Below, piece by piece: positions 52,181 to 59,961 of a stretch of 64,000 nt of DNA. The stretch spans positions 244,832 to 308,831 of the forward strand of contig NZ_JACOGF010000008.1 in assembly GCF_014284335.1 (NCBI RefSeq). The letters run 5' to 3'. The translations under genes were made by a program, and so were the position numbers. Positions within the stretch are counted from its first letter, which is position 1; each line of letters opens with the position of its first letter. Source of the DNA: Undibacterium hunanense (GTDB taxonomy: Bacteria; Pseudomonadota; Gammaproteobacteria; Burkholderiales; Burkholderiaceae_D). A model generated the notes under the pieces. It saw nothing but the letters and a program-made list of their open reading frames with translations. It ran no database searches and was not told the DNA's origin.

Positions 52181-52216
52181 CTGGTGACGCGGCTATATTT
52201 CCGACCGCGTCACCAG
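52181..52216. other. Perfect stem-loop after the DnaC-like gene
   Basis: CTGGTGACGCGG and CCGCGTCACCAG form a perfect 12-bp stem with a 12-base loop, 6 bp after the stop of the DnaC-like gene. No U-tract follows, so it may stabilise the transcript or be a weak terminator. The rest of the 51859-52221 gap (363 bp) holds no gene that I can support. Confidence 0.55.
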
Positions 52217-52221
52217 GACAA

Positions 52222-53016
52222 TCAAATGCTCAGGTGCATGATTTGCCCACGCTGTGATGTCCAGTTAAAGCTTTGCCAGACGCTGTTTTCGCGCAGGCGA
52301 TCAAAGCTGCGGTCGCCCAGAAACTGGCGCAGGCCATGACGGTTCTGGTTGGTGATCAGCATGGTTGGCATGACATCGCGGTAACGCTTGTCGATGATGT
52401 CGAACAGGCTGATCTGTTCTGCTTCCGAACCATATTGCATGCCCACTTCATCCAGGATCAGCAGATCGATTTCAGCCAGCATCTGCAAGATCTGGGTTTC
52501 ACTTTGTGGCGCATCACGCCGCCACGTATCCCGTATCATGCGCACGGCATCCATTGCGGATGTGTAGAGGATGGTGTGGCTACCCATAACATGGCGGGCT
52601 ATGGCTGTCGCCAGATGGCTCTTGCCTGTGCCGGGCATGCCAGAAAACACCATGGTCGTGCCGATGTGGCGATGGCGCGAAAAATTATGGGCAAATTCCA
52701 TGGCAACGCTGAGGGCTTTTTCCTTATCATCGGTATCGGCAACAAAGCTGGCGAAATCCTTTGTCCGAAAACGCAAGGGTATGCCCGCCTGGTTGAGACG
52801 TGTTTCCAGACGACGCTGGCGTTCTTCCACGGCTTGCTGTGCGGCACGGGCACGGCTTGCCATGTTTGCCTGGCGTACACAATGCGGGCAGGCTGACCAG
52901 TGCATGACCTTGGTCCCCAGCAAAATGGCCGTGCTGTCGTAGGCGCCATGGCTATCGCATTGCGCGCTGCGCTGGGTGGTACTGATGTAGCTACCGGCTT
53001 TAGATGATACGTCCAT
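52222..53016 (-). CDS. DnaC-like helicase loader ATPase (phage)
   Basis: 264 residues. An N-terminal zinc-like set (QCDSHG and ACPHC) is followed by a AAA+ core: Walker A GMPGTGKS (126-133), Walker B LLILDE near 187, and sensor TNQN. This resembles DnaC/IstB-type loaders encoded by phages that load the host DnaB helicase at the phage origin. Starts within the end of the DUF1376 gene (17-bp overlap). Confidence 0.85.
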   Translation of the reverse strand: MDVSSKAGSYISTTQRSAQCDSHGAYDSTAILLGTKVMHWSACPHCVRQANMASRARAAQQAVEERQRRLETRLNQAGIPLRFRTKDFASFVADTDDKEKALSVAMEFAHNFSRHRHIGTTMVFSGMPGTGKSHLATAIARHVMGSHTILYTSAMDAVRMIRDTWRRDAPQSETQILQMLAEIDLLILDEVGMQYGSEAEQISLFDIIDKRYRDVMPTMLITNQNRHGLRQFLGDRSFDRLRENSVWQSFNWTSQRGQIMHLSI

Positions 53017-53992
53017 TTTCTATGCCCTCGTTATAGTTGATCTGCTCAAAATTGTTGTGTCTCGACTGGCTTGCAGGCGATCTGCTGCCACCGCCGCGCC
53101 CGGCGATGCCAGAGTCGCCCCTGGGCAGCACAGCAGCACGAACCTGCATGCTGGCTGCTTGCTTGCCCCAGCGTTCCAGTATCTTGAGCACATAGGCAAG
53201 ACCGATAATTTCATCCGGCCTGGCACTTTTGGCTTCGGCACAGGCAGCCTGCACCAGCATCACCGTTGCCCCTTGCGCCACCAGCGCCAGCAAACGCGGA
53301 TCAGCCGCCTGAGCCTTTACCCCGGCCTGGCGAAAGGCCAGACACAAGTCCAGCGCAGTATTGCCGCCTGCTGCTGATGCAACGGCAATAGCTGTCGTAC
53401 CAGCCGCCAACTCGCTCGCCATCGCGTTCGCCATCTCATCGGCAACGCCACCTGCAGCCACAGCCTCCGCCAGCACAGCTTCAGCCAGCACTTCAGTAGT
53501 ATTAGCGGCCAGCGCGGGCTCAAGCTTGCTTTGGTTTACTGGTTTATGGTTTCTGGTTATTGGTTTACGGTTATTGGTTAGTTGAACACAGCCAGAGGCT
53601 GCGTTGCCTTGCCGTTCAACAGCTGTTGAAGGCGCGTTCAATTCATCAATGCGACCGTGTTTTTCTGCTGCCCGCTTGGCCGCACTGGCCTTTCCTGCCA
53701 GCGACTTGGCGTTGGTATTTTTTTGGTAATCACGTATCGCCTGATCACAGCGTGCGTGAAACCAGCCAGCGTCCGTCAACACAAAAAATTCTTTCAGCAA
53801 CTGTTCTACAGCCACAGCTTCTTCTTCACTGCGCGCCACCAGCCGACGGCACAGCAAAGCCAGATCCAGCATCAGGGGTGATTCCGTGTCGTAATACAAG
53901 TCCAGCATGTCGCGGTAAATCGCTCTTTCCAGGCGATTCAGATGGCGCGTGGCATTATTAAAATCACCGATGTGATGGCTGTAATAATTCAT
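53000..53992 (-). CDS. Phage replication protein with DUF1376
   Basis: 330 residues. The N-terminal DUF1376 domain (MNYYSHHIGDFNNATRHLNR, RAIYRDMLDLYYDTESPL) is typical of phage replication-initiation proteins. An Ala-rich, low-complexity middle follows, and the C-terminus (WGKQAASMQVRAAVLPRGDS) matches the tail of such proteins. Ribosome site AGGTGG. With DnaC it forms a replication pair on the leftward transcript from the promoter at 54.5 kb. Confidence 0.8.
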   Translation of the reverse strand: MNYYSHHIGDFNNATRHLNRLERAIYRDMLDLYYDTESPLMLDLALLCRRLVARSEEEAVAVEQLLKEFFVLTDAGWFHARCDQAIRDYQKNTNAKSLAGKASAAKRAAEKHGRIDELNAPSTAVERQGNAASGCVQLTNNRKPITRNHKPVNQSKLEPALAANTTEVLAEAVLAEAVAAGGVADEMANAMASELAAGTTAIAVASAAGGNTALDLCLAFRQAGVKAQAADPRLLALVAQGATVMLVQAACAEAKSARPDEIIGLAYVLKILERWGKQAASMQVRAAVLPRGDSGIAGRGGGSRSPASQSRHNNFEQINYNEGIENGRII

Positions 53993-54190
53993 ACGGCCAC
54001 CTTTGCTATGCAGCAGGACTGATTTGTCAGCACAGACAAACCGACAGGCGCAAGCGTGCAGATGCCTGCGGCATTGGCTCTTGTGCTGCTTATCTGCCTT
54101 GTTATGTGCTGGTATTTATCTGACATGCGAATTCTGGTCGGTTGATTGATCAAATCCCTTGCATCATCCAGACGCAGGTCGTCCTGCCGT

Positions 54191-54211
54191 TGTCACTTTA
54201 CAAAAGTGACA
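54191..54211. promoter_or_regulatory. 21-bp palindrome, candidate operator
   Basis: TGTCACTTT-ACA-AAAGTGACA: perfect 9-bp arms around a 3-base centre, inside the long untranslated leader between the leftward promoter and the replication gene. The form is that of a dimeric repressor or activator site. The 54001-54480 stretch contains no gene I can support. Confidence 0.55.
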
Positions 54212-54503
54212 GACAACACTTCGCCCTCCAAAAAAGCGCGGGCTTCTTTGGGCTGGATAGATACTTCGTATTGCTTGCTTTGTTCAGTGCCCTGAAAAAC
54301 CAGGCAGCTACCTTACTTCTTCACGTCCATTTTTTTGCACCGGTACGGATTGACTGCTTGCTTCACATTCATCAACACTCACCGGCGTGGACCGCTATGC
54401 GCATTTGCGCTTACGGGCGAAATCTGCCTTGGCAAACCCACCCTAACTACCCCGGCATCATGGCCTTGGGGCAAGACATCTGCATGTCCTCATCATGGAA
54501 CAT

Positions 54504-54531
54504 ATTATATACGATTACGTATTACATTCAA
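54504..54531 (-). promoter_or_regulatory. Leftward sigma70-type promoter with embedded operator
   Basis: Minus-strand -35 TTGAAT (54531-54526), 16-bp spacer, -10 TATAAT (54509-54504). The palindrome ATACGATTACGTAT (54509-54522) sits between the boxes. It would drive the replication genes at 53992 and below. The same 14-mer occurs in the rightward promoter at 54866. Confidence 0.75.
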
Positions 54532-54853
54532 ACAGTTTTAATGTGTTTTTTAAAAATATAATGCGTTTCAGAATGAAGGCAAAGCTGTGTGTCGTTGTCC
54601 ACATGGTTGTCGCGCTATGTACATCCCTGGCAGAGCGGGCATTTGCTCCATCAAATAAGATGGAAAATATTTTCCCCTATAAATACAATCACTTATATTT
54701 AAAAAGCATGGCATTTAAAAGCCGGATAAATACAAACTTCAAGAAATAAATGCATATTAATAAAGCATGAATTCTGACACCTGCTTATGACTATTCAATC
54801 TAACTGATCTAACTGAAGCAGTACAATTTACAGTCATAAAATTCAATTCAGTA

Positions 54854-54882
54854 TTGACTTACATAATACGATTACGTATAAT
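54854..54882 (+). promoter_or_regulatory. Rightward consensus promoter with embedded operator
   Basis: -35 TTGACT (54854-54859), 17-bp spacer, -10 TATAAT (54877-54882), close to the sigma70 consensus. The palindrome ATACGATTACGTAT lies at 54866-54879, identical to the copy in the leftward promoter. It should be switched by the same DNA-binding protein. Confidence 0.8.
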
Positions 54883-54928
54883 TCTATTCATGGGGCAACA
54901 GTCAGTATTTACTCTTCAGGAGGTATGC

Positions 54929-55144
54929 ATGAGCACTCAAACTTATTTCGGCCAACCGGCCAGTTATTACGCCCAGCCAGTCATGGCTGGCAGCGCCAGC
55001 GGCGTCAATGCACAAAATCTCATCGATGCGTTTTCTGAATGCAGCATGGAACAATGCGAAAAAATGGCAACCATGCTGGAACAGGGGCGATATGAAAATT
55101 TCGGCAGGATGATGGCCAAAGTCATGCAGGACTGGGCACAGTAA
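54929..55144 (+). CDS. Small soluble protein under the rightward promoter
   Basis: 71 residues from ATG 54929 with a strong ribosome site AGGAGGT. Sequence (MSTQTYFGQPASYYAQPVMA, then EQCEKMATMLEQGRYENFGR) has no known motif; a Tyr/Gln/Ala-rich start is followed by a helical acidic part. Its promoter, operator and strong ribosome site indicate high, regulated expression, so it is likely a phage early or regulatory protein. Confidence 0.6.
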   Translation: MSTQTYFGQPASYYAQPVMAGSASGVNAQNLIDAFSECSMEQCEKMATMLEQGRYENFGRMMAKVMQDWAQ

Positions 55145-55150
55145 TCTCCC

Positions 55151-55312
55151 TCAACAGAATATCAAGCCTGCCTGGATTGCCAGGCAGGCCGGGCAATGAG
55201 GCACCACGCACATATCGCCCAGCAGCTTACGCTGGCTGAATCGTTCTAGGCCGAGGAAGCGCATGCCGGGGTCAGCGTCCGGCAACTTCAACTTTCTGCA
55301 TGCACCCTGCAT
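55151..55312 (-). CDS. Small cysteine-rich protein, candidate
   Basis: 53 residues from ATG 55312 with an excellent ribosome site (AAGGAG, 6-base spacing). The protein ends in CVVPHCPACLAIQAG and begins MQGACRKLKLPDADPG; four cysteines and a histidine could bind zinc. It converges on the gene at 54929. The end of the frame overlaps the hairpin at 55166. Not recognised; short, so uncertain. Confidence 0.4.
   Translation of the reverse strand: MQGACRKLKLPDADPGMRFLGLERFSQRKLLGDMCVVPHCPACLAIQAGLIFC
55166..55189. terminator. Hairpin after the 54929 gene
   Basis: Perfect 10-bp stem GCCTGCCTGG/CCAGGCAGGC with an ATTG loop just after the stop codon of the 54929-55144 gene. It lacks a U-tract, so it may act as a weak terminator or a stability element; it also lies within the opposing small frame. 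Confidence 0.55.
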
Positions 55313-55462
55313 ACACGACTCCTTGCGCCAGCGTTTAGCTGCATGCAAATCAAAATTCCGCGCGATCCCCTGGCACTTCCATGTTGAGAACTTGATGCTG
55401 GCATCAATTACAATGGCTGCATCGACGAATTCATTTCAGCAAAGCTTCAGACATCCCGGTCT

Positions 55463-56137
55463 ATGACAAAAATCCAGCAGCAATTCGAATCCATCATTAA
55501 TGAACTCACCAGACCACTGAATGGCCAATATCCACGTCCATGGATGAGTGATGCAACAGACCCTTTGTCGGTTCCCCTGTTCATCGTCGGCAAAAATCAG
55601 GCGAAAGCCTACCCAACAAACAGGCTCACACATCAGCGGCATATGGATGCCTTATTTAACCGCGCCGGTGAGTCATGCCGCACCTTGTATGACGAGATGA
55701 GTGGCGCTGTGCCGTCCCCCACGCGCAAGAACATCAACCGTTTCCGGGCCATGCTGGAAAAAGAAGGAATAAACGACGTTCTGGAAACAAACGTCATCTG
55801 TTACTCCACCCCCATGAGCAGTGATCTTGCACTGTCGGGTCATCAAGGCGGCGCAAAGCATGGTACCGAGATTTTTGAAGTGCTTTTGCGTTTCATCCAA
55901 CCCACCGTGCTGATCGTGCACGGTGCAGGAACAGCGAAGCAGTTAAGCCAGATACTGAATATAAATTTGCCGGCACCACCAGGTAAGACAAGCGAACCAG
56001 TAGCAATCAACGCCAGCAGGATGAGGATATTTGTTGTACCTAGCCTGGCACTGCCTGCCTGGAATAAATGGTCATCATGGTCGGATGATTATCTTAAGCA
56101 AGTCGCGAAGATGGCTGCGGATGTTTTACGGGCTTAG
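55463..56137 (+). CDS. Unknown protein, possible uracil-DNA-glycosylase-like fold
   Basis: 224 residues from ATG 55463. Blocks such as VPLFIVGKNQAKAY, LETNVICYSTPMSSD and FIQPTVLIVHGAGTAKQLSQ resemble the order of motifs in uracil-DNA-glycosylase-like proteins (a G/P-rich loop, an N.....P strand and a late VLIVHG strand). I could not place the catalytic residues, so the call is tentative. Not co-directional with its neighbours. Confidence 0.4.
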   Translation: MTKIQQQFESIINELTRPLNGQYPRPWMSDATDPLSVPLFIVGKNQAKAYPTNRLTHQRHMDALFNRAGESCRTLYDEMSGAVPSPTRKNINRFRAMLEKEGINDVLETNVICYSTPMSSDLALSGHQGGAKHGTEIFEVLLRFIQPTVLIVHGAGTAKQLSQILNINLPAPPGKTSEPVAINASRMRIFVVPSLALPAWNKWSSWSDDYLKQVAKMAADVLRA

Positions 56138-56189
56138 CGCGGCTGGATAGTGTGGTACTTGATGCAGGTTTGTCTGGTGCCGTCATCCA

Positions 56190-56924
56190 TCAACCAAGCT
56201 TGGCACCCGCACACCGCAACACCTCCAGCACTGCTACCGGGTCACAGCCATAAATACCTGCACCCCAGGCAGCGTTTTGTTCTACACAAGCCCAACCTGC
56301 ACCTGCCAAGGTACCCACATCAAGCACGGCTGCGGCGGGCAGATCGACACGAGAGTCATTCAGCAGGGTTTGCATAAAGGCCAGCAGCGCCTGGTCTTCG
56401 TCGACAGTGCTGGCGAACTCTGCTTCCCTTTGCAGATCACCAAAGCGGGAGTAGACGGAATACGTCATCAGCTTGCGGTTGAGGATAAAGCAGCGAAATT
56501 CTTTTTCCCATGTCACCACATCAGAGACCAGCACGGGCATGTCATCGTCATATTCGGCAGGCAGGGCTGAACCCAGATACACATCTGCCGGAAAGCTCTT
56601 GTCATTCGGCGGCTTGATGAAATAAGGCTGGTCAAGACCGCGTGCTTCGCCCAGTGTTTGCAGGCTGATATTGCGCAGTTTGTATTCCATGGGCAGTTGC
56701 ACCAGCCAGTCTTCCGGCGGATTAAGCAGACGTATACCTAGTTGCTCTGCCAGGGTCGGACCAAACAATGCCTCACCGTAAAAAACAGGTTCAGGCAGAT
56801 TTTGCAGATGGTCTGGCACGCGCCACCCGGTCAGCCTTTCTACCTGCCAGCCCAGTGCTGCGGCAGCTTTCCATAAAGCCTGAGAATCGTCCGTGTAGCG
56901 TGGTGTAAAAATCAGTGTGGGCAT
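56190..56924 (-). CDS. ATP-grasp domain protein (DUF4343-like), second copy
   Basis: 244 residues from ATG 56924. Like the 4711-5490 protein it has a C-terminal ATP-grasp pattern: VTWEKEFRCFILNRKLMTYS for the nucleotide region and AGAGWACVEQNAAWGAGIYG for the metal site (ExN). N-terminal part (MPTLIFTPRYTDDSQALWKA) is a substrate-type domain. Ligand unknown. Compared with the first copy the sequences are diverged, so they may have different substrates. Confidence 0.65.
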   Translation of the reverse strand: MPTLIFTPRYTDDSQALWKAAAALGWQVERLTGWRVPDHLQNLPEPVFYGEALFGPTLAEQLGIRLLNPPEDWLVQLPMEYKLRNISLQTLGEARGLDQPYFIKPPNDKSFPADVYLGSALPAEYDDDMPVLVSDVVTWEKEFRCFILNRKLMTYSVYSRFGDLQREAEFASTVDEDQALLAFMQTLLNDSRVDLPAAAVLDVGTLAGAGWACVEQNAAWGAGIYGCDPVAVLEVLRCAGAKLG

Positions 56925-56977
56925 GATGAAAAAATACTTTAGATGACATGTAAATGGTAGCTGCAATACTTTTTTTA

Positions 56978-57469
56978 TTAAGTCAGTGCCACATTCTTGG
57001 GCACGGGTTTGCCACAAGCCCCACATTTTTTATCCCTGTGCTGCGGCACGATGACACCCAGCAAGAACAGTATGCCCAACGCTGTCGCCATGGCACCCAC
57101 ACTGCCAACAGGTTCGATATGGGTGGAACCACAATGCGGGCAGGTTGCAGGCTTGATCTGTTCATTTTCGGCAGCATCTGAGGAATCTGTGGAATCTGAT
57201 GAACTGGCCTTCAGTTCATCTTGCAGCGCAGCTTCAAATTCGCCGTTGGCGTAGCGGGACAAGATTTCGGTCGCGATATCTACATCTCTCACCGGTACTT
57301 GCAGCCGCACGCCGCCCAGTGCCAGCGACCATTGCCAGTTGGCCCAGACATGGTGTTCACCGGCCAGGCTGGCGGCGATGCCCTCTGATTCCAGCAGGCT
57401 ACGCATGACATGCGCATCCCAGGGGTTGAGGTAGGTGGCAACGGTCGTGAGGTCTTGTGCTGGCTGCAT
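56978..57469 (-). CDS. DUF2007 protein with zinc ribbon and membrane helix
   Basis: 163 residues: an N-terminal DUF2007 (signal-transducing-type) domain (DAHVMRSLLESEGIAASLAG), an acidic linker with repeated Ser/Asp, a CPHCG...CGACG zinc ribbon around a membrane helix (AMATALGILFLLGVIVP). This combination is known in small bacterial membrane proteins of unknown role. Stand-alone. Confidence 0.7.
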   Translation of the reverse strand: MQPAQDLTTVATYLNPWDAHVMRSLLESEGIAASLAGEHHVWANWQWSLALGGVRLQVPVRDVDIATEILSRYANGEFEAALQDELKASSSDSTDSSDAAENEQIKPATCPHCGSTHIEPVGSVGAMATALGILFLLGVIVPQHRDKKCGACGKPVPKNVALT

Positions 57470-57569
57470 GGATTATCCGCTAGTTGTCTTTTTGTTGGGC
57501 TTTCGTTTGGCATAAGTCAGCACACTGATACGAGGATACCGCATTCAGGTGTGTTGGCCTACTATCTTC

Positions 57570-57662
57570 CCGGCGACCATCGCCGGCCACGGCATCGCGT
57601 TGGGCTGGCATCCGCTGGTCGATGAGCTGCTACGGCGGCAAGCTGGACAGCCTGCGCTACTA
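57570..57662 (+). pseudogene. Fragment of a LysR-type regulator gene
   Basis: In-frame translation gives ATIAGHGIALGWHPLVDELL followed by RRQAGQPAL, which matches the conserved end of the LysR substrate-binding domain (GHGIALG.. PLVDDLL). No start or HTH precedes it. This is a remnant of a regulator gene immediately upstream of the Cry-like toxin; the remaining gap 57470-57868 holds the toxin promoter (TATACT at 57735-57740). Confidence 0.7.
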
Positions 57663-57734
57663 AATTGCGCGCAAATGTGCAGCAGATTGATTCCCAATGG
57701 AAAAATATCTTTCCTTTTTAACAAACAAATTCGG

Positions 57735-57740
57735 TATACT
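57735..57740 (+). promoter_or_regulatory. -10 element of the Cry-like toxin gene
   Basis: TATACT at 57735, with TTTCCTTTTTAACA 19 bases or less upstream as a weak -35. It is 129 bp before the toxin start and preceded by AT-rich sequence. No operator is obvious. Confidence 0.4.
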
Positions 57741-57868
57741 AACGAAGTAATTCACTAGCCACGCAACACAGTTAGCAAGTCCTGACCCAGCAGTATTCCC
57801 CTCTTCCCAGAGGCGTCTGAGTCCAGGCCGGCGCGGCAACCACTTTTATTACTTCAAGCGGAGTCACC

Positions 57869-59608
57869 ATGGCATTTGATCCAATTCCCGGGCAATTTTT
57901 TCTCATCAGATCAGTCAAAAGCGGTCTGGTTCTGCAAGTGCGCGACAAGGCGGGCCACCGCGGTGCCGAGATCGTGCAGGACGAGATGGTCACCGAAGAG
58001 GGCAAGGGCAATCATCAACATTTTCAGTTTGTGTCGTATCAGCAAGGGTACTACAGCATCCGCTCTCGCTCGTCCGGCAAGAGTTTTGATGTGACTAATT
58101 TGTCGCAGGACAATGGCGCCGCTGTCATCCAGTGGGATGTCACCCCCCATCAAGGTAACCAGCAATTCAGTCTCCACCCTGCCGGGAACAACCGGTATTT
58201 CATCAGCGCCCACCACAGCTTGAAATTCCTGATGGTCAACGGCAACGACAAGCCAAAAGGTGCCAGGTTGGTGCAAGATATCGGCAAGGGCGCTGACTAT
58301 CAGTTCACCTTCGAACCTGTACCACCTGTAGCCGCACGCGGCCTGCGCGAGATTGTACTGCTCGGGAACGATCAGTTTCGGGAGGGCGCGTTGTCCCTGA
58401 TCGGTGAAGTGCCCAAAGTGGGCGGAGCCATCAAATTCGTGACGGATCTGCTGTGGCCGAATAGCCGGCCGCCTCTGATCGAACAGGTGCGAGATTATGT
58501 CGTGAGCATCGCGCGCGAGATGATCGAAGAATCCTATATCAGAGACCTGGGCCTGAAACTGAGCGGCTTCAAGAATCAGATGGATCAGTATTCGCTGGCC
58601 ACACCTGGCACCGATAAAGGGCAGTGGATGACGAGCATGGTCGCCAGTCTGGAAGCGATGCGACCATACTTCTTCGACCAGGCATCGCCCGAAAAGACGC
58701 TGCCGCATCTGGTCATCATGGGTACCCTCCACCTGGGTATATTGCGTGAACGCTACGATAATTACGAGAAGATCTATGACAAACCGCACGCCAATCCGGC
58801 AGAATTACTAAAGGATTTGCAAAAGCGCGTGGCGCTGTATGTCGAGGGTTGCCAAAAGGCGCGAGCCAACACCTTGCGCTGGCGTCTGGACAAGATTGGC
58901 TATCACCGCGAAGTGGTCTACGAAAACGGCCACCCACACCATGATGCCTTTGTCGCCACCGACAGCTTCGACGGCTGGAAAAGTTATTCCGGCGGTGGTG
59001 ATATGACCTACCAACAGGCAGAGGCACTGGCCGTAACCAAGCGCGATGCCCGCCTTGCCCTGATCAAGGACCATTTCAGCGTAGAACTTGACACCCTGCT
59101 TTCGGCTGCGCTCTTGTGGCGCTATTACGATCCCGCGATCAAGGAAAAAGCGCGGTTTGAACACTGTATTCTCAAAAGCAAACTATATGGCGAGGCCGAG
59201 GGCACCTACTTCGAGCTGCCCAGCAAACCTCAACAGGCCTCGCCGATCTGGCAAATCGTGCTTTTTGTACGGGAAGACGGTCAGGTGCTCAATGGCATCC
59301 GCATCAGACCACGCGATGGCTCGGGCGAAGTTGTGTACGGTAGCGAAACCGGCACCAAACGTGAGCTTTACCTCGACCAGGACGAAGCCATCGTCGCTGC
59401 CTGGGGCAATGAAGCACCGCTCAATTCCCTTTACCTGTTCACCAACAAATGGAAAGACGTGGGCGGTGGCCAGCGTCAACGTGGCAATTGCTGGAGCAGC
59501 GAGCCACCGGTAGGCGCCTCGGGCCAGCTCGACTCCCTGTTTGGCTACACCAAGAACGGGGTCATCACTGGCATAGGATTTAACTGGCGCTGCACCAAGC
59601 AGCAATAA
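57869..59608 (+). CDS. Cry-like three-domain toxin: ricin lectin, delta-endotoxin core, jacalin-like lectin
   Basis: 579 residues, no signal peptide, ribosome site GGAG. Residues 1-150 form a ricin-type beta-trefoil with three repeats each carrying a Q.F turn (HQHFQF, NQQFSL, DYQFTF). Residues about 158-420 are helical and resemble the N-terminal pore-forming domain of delta-endotoxins (ALSLIGEVPKVGGAIKF, WPNS, then several long helices). Residues about 455-575 look like a jacalin-type lectin (GQVLNGIRIRPRDGSGE, YTKNGVITGIGF). This suggests a sugar-targeted pore-forming toxin, perhaps against insects or other invertebrates. It lies between remnants of two broken genes. Confidence 0.7.
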   Translation: MAFDPIPGQFFLIRSVKSGLVLQVRDKAGHRGAEIVQDEMVTEEGKGNHQHFQFVSYQQGYYSIRSRSSGKSFDVTNLSQDNGAAVIQWDVTPHQGNQQFSLHPAGNNRYFISAHHSLKFLMVNGNDKPKGARLVQDIGKGADYQFTFEPVPPVAARGLREIVLLGNDQFREGALSLIGEVPKVGGAIKFVTDLLWPNSRPPLIEQVRDYVVSIAREMIEESYIRDLGLKLSGFKNQMDQYSLATPGTDKGQWMTSMVASLEAMRPYFFDQASPEKTLPHLVIMGTLHLGILRERYDNYEKIYDKPHANPAELLKDLQKRVALYVEGCQKARANTLRWRLDKIGYHREVVYENGHPHHDAFVATDSFDGWKSYSGGGDMTYQQAEALAVTKRDARLALIKDHFSVELDTLLSAALLWRYYDPAIKEKARFEHCILKSKLYGEAEGTYFELPSKPQQASPIWQIVLFVREDGQVLNGIRIRPRDGSGEVVYGSETGTKRELYLDQDEAIVAAWGNEAPLNSLYLFTNKWKDVGGGQRQRGNCWSSEPPVGASGQLDSLFGYTKNGVITGIGFNWRCTKQQ

Positions 59609-59756
59609 AAACCTGAATGGCACAGCCGGGGGCAGTTGAGGGTCTAGCTGGTCCGGCCCCGGTTGCTCCCTTTTGGGGGCGCCCCAAACGCCACCCAGTT
59701 AAGCGTCGTCGTTGAGGTCTGCGAGGCTTTCGCAAAGAGCGAAATTCAGCGTACTC

Positions 59757-59918
59757 GCCTTTGACCTGGCCAATAAAGATCTGCGGCACAACGTAGTGGA
59801 ACTGCATGGCTTGCTGGTCAATATCTTGCTGGCGCTGGTAGCGTTTCATGCGACTGCGGCGCTGTGGCATGGTCTGGTGAAGAAAGACAGCGTGTTGCGC
59901 CGTATGTTGCAGAAATAA
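59757..59918 (+). pseudogene. Fragment of a cytochrome b561 gene
   Basis: Translation gives LAFDLANKDLRHNVVELHGL, then LVNILLALVAFHATAALWHG and LVKKDSVLRRMLQ with stop. This is the C-terminal haem-binding helix region of cytochrome b561 (ELHE....L.L.GLHA..A..HH) lacking the start. It is a pseudogene end, adjacent to the toxin gene on its 3' side. The gap 59609-59756 holds a G/C-rich stretch with palindromic runs and nothing else I recognise. Confidence 0.8.
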
Positions 59919-59961
59919 ACTCAGGGCAGGCTTAAAACGAAACGCTTTACCAGTCGTCCCT

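Noticed and set aside
54495..54749. 84-codon plus-strand frame with a signal-peptide-like internal methionine
   Set aside because: It runs across the leftward promoter and has no ribosome site; the AT-rich sequence explains the open frame.
57911..58789. 292-codon minus-strand frame inside the Cry-like gene
   Set aside because: Antisense shadow of a gene with clear lectin and toxin motifs; no ribosome site.
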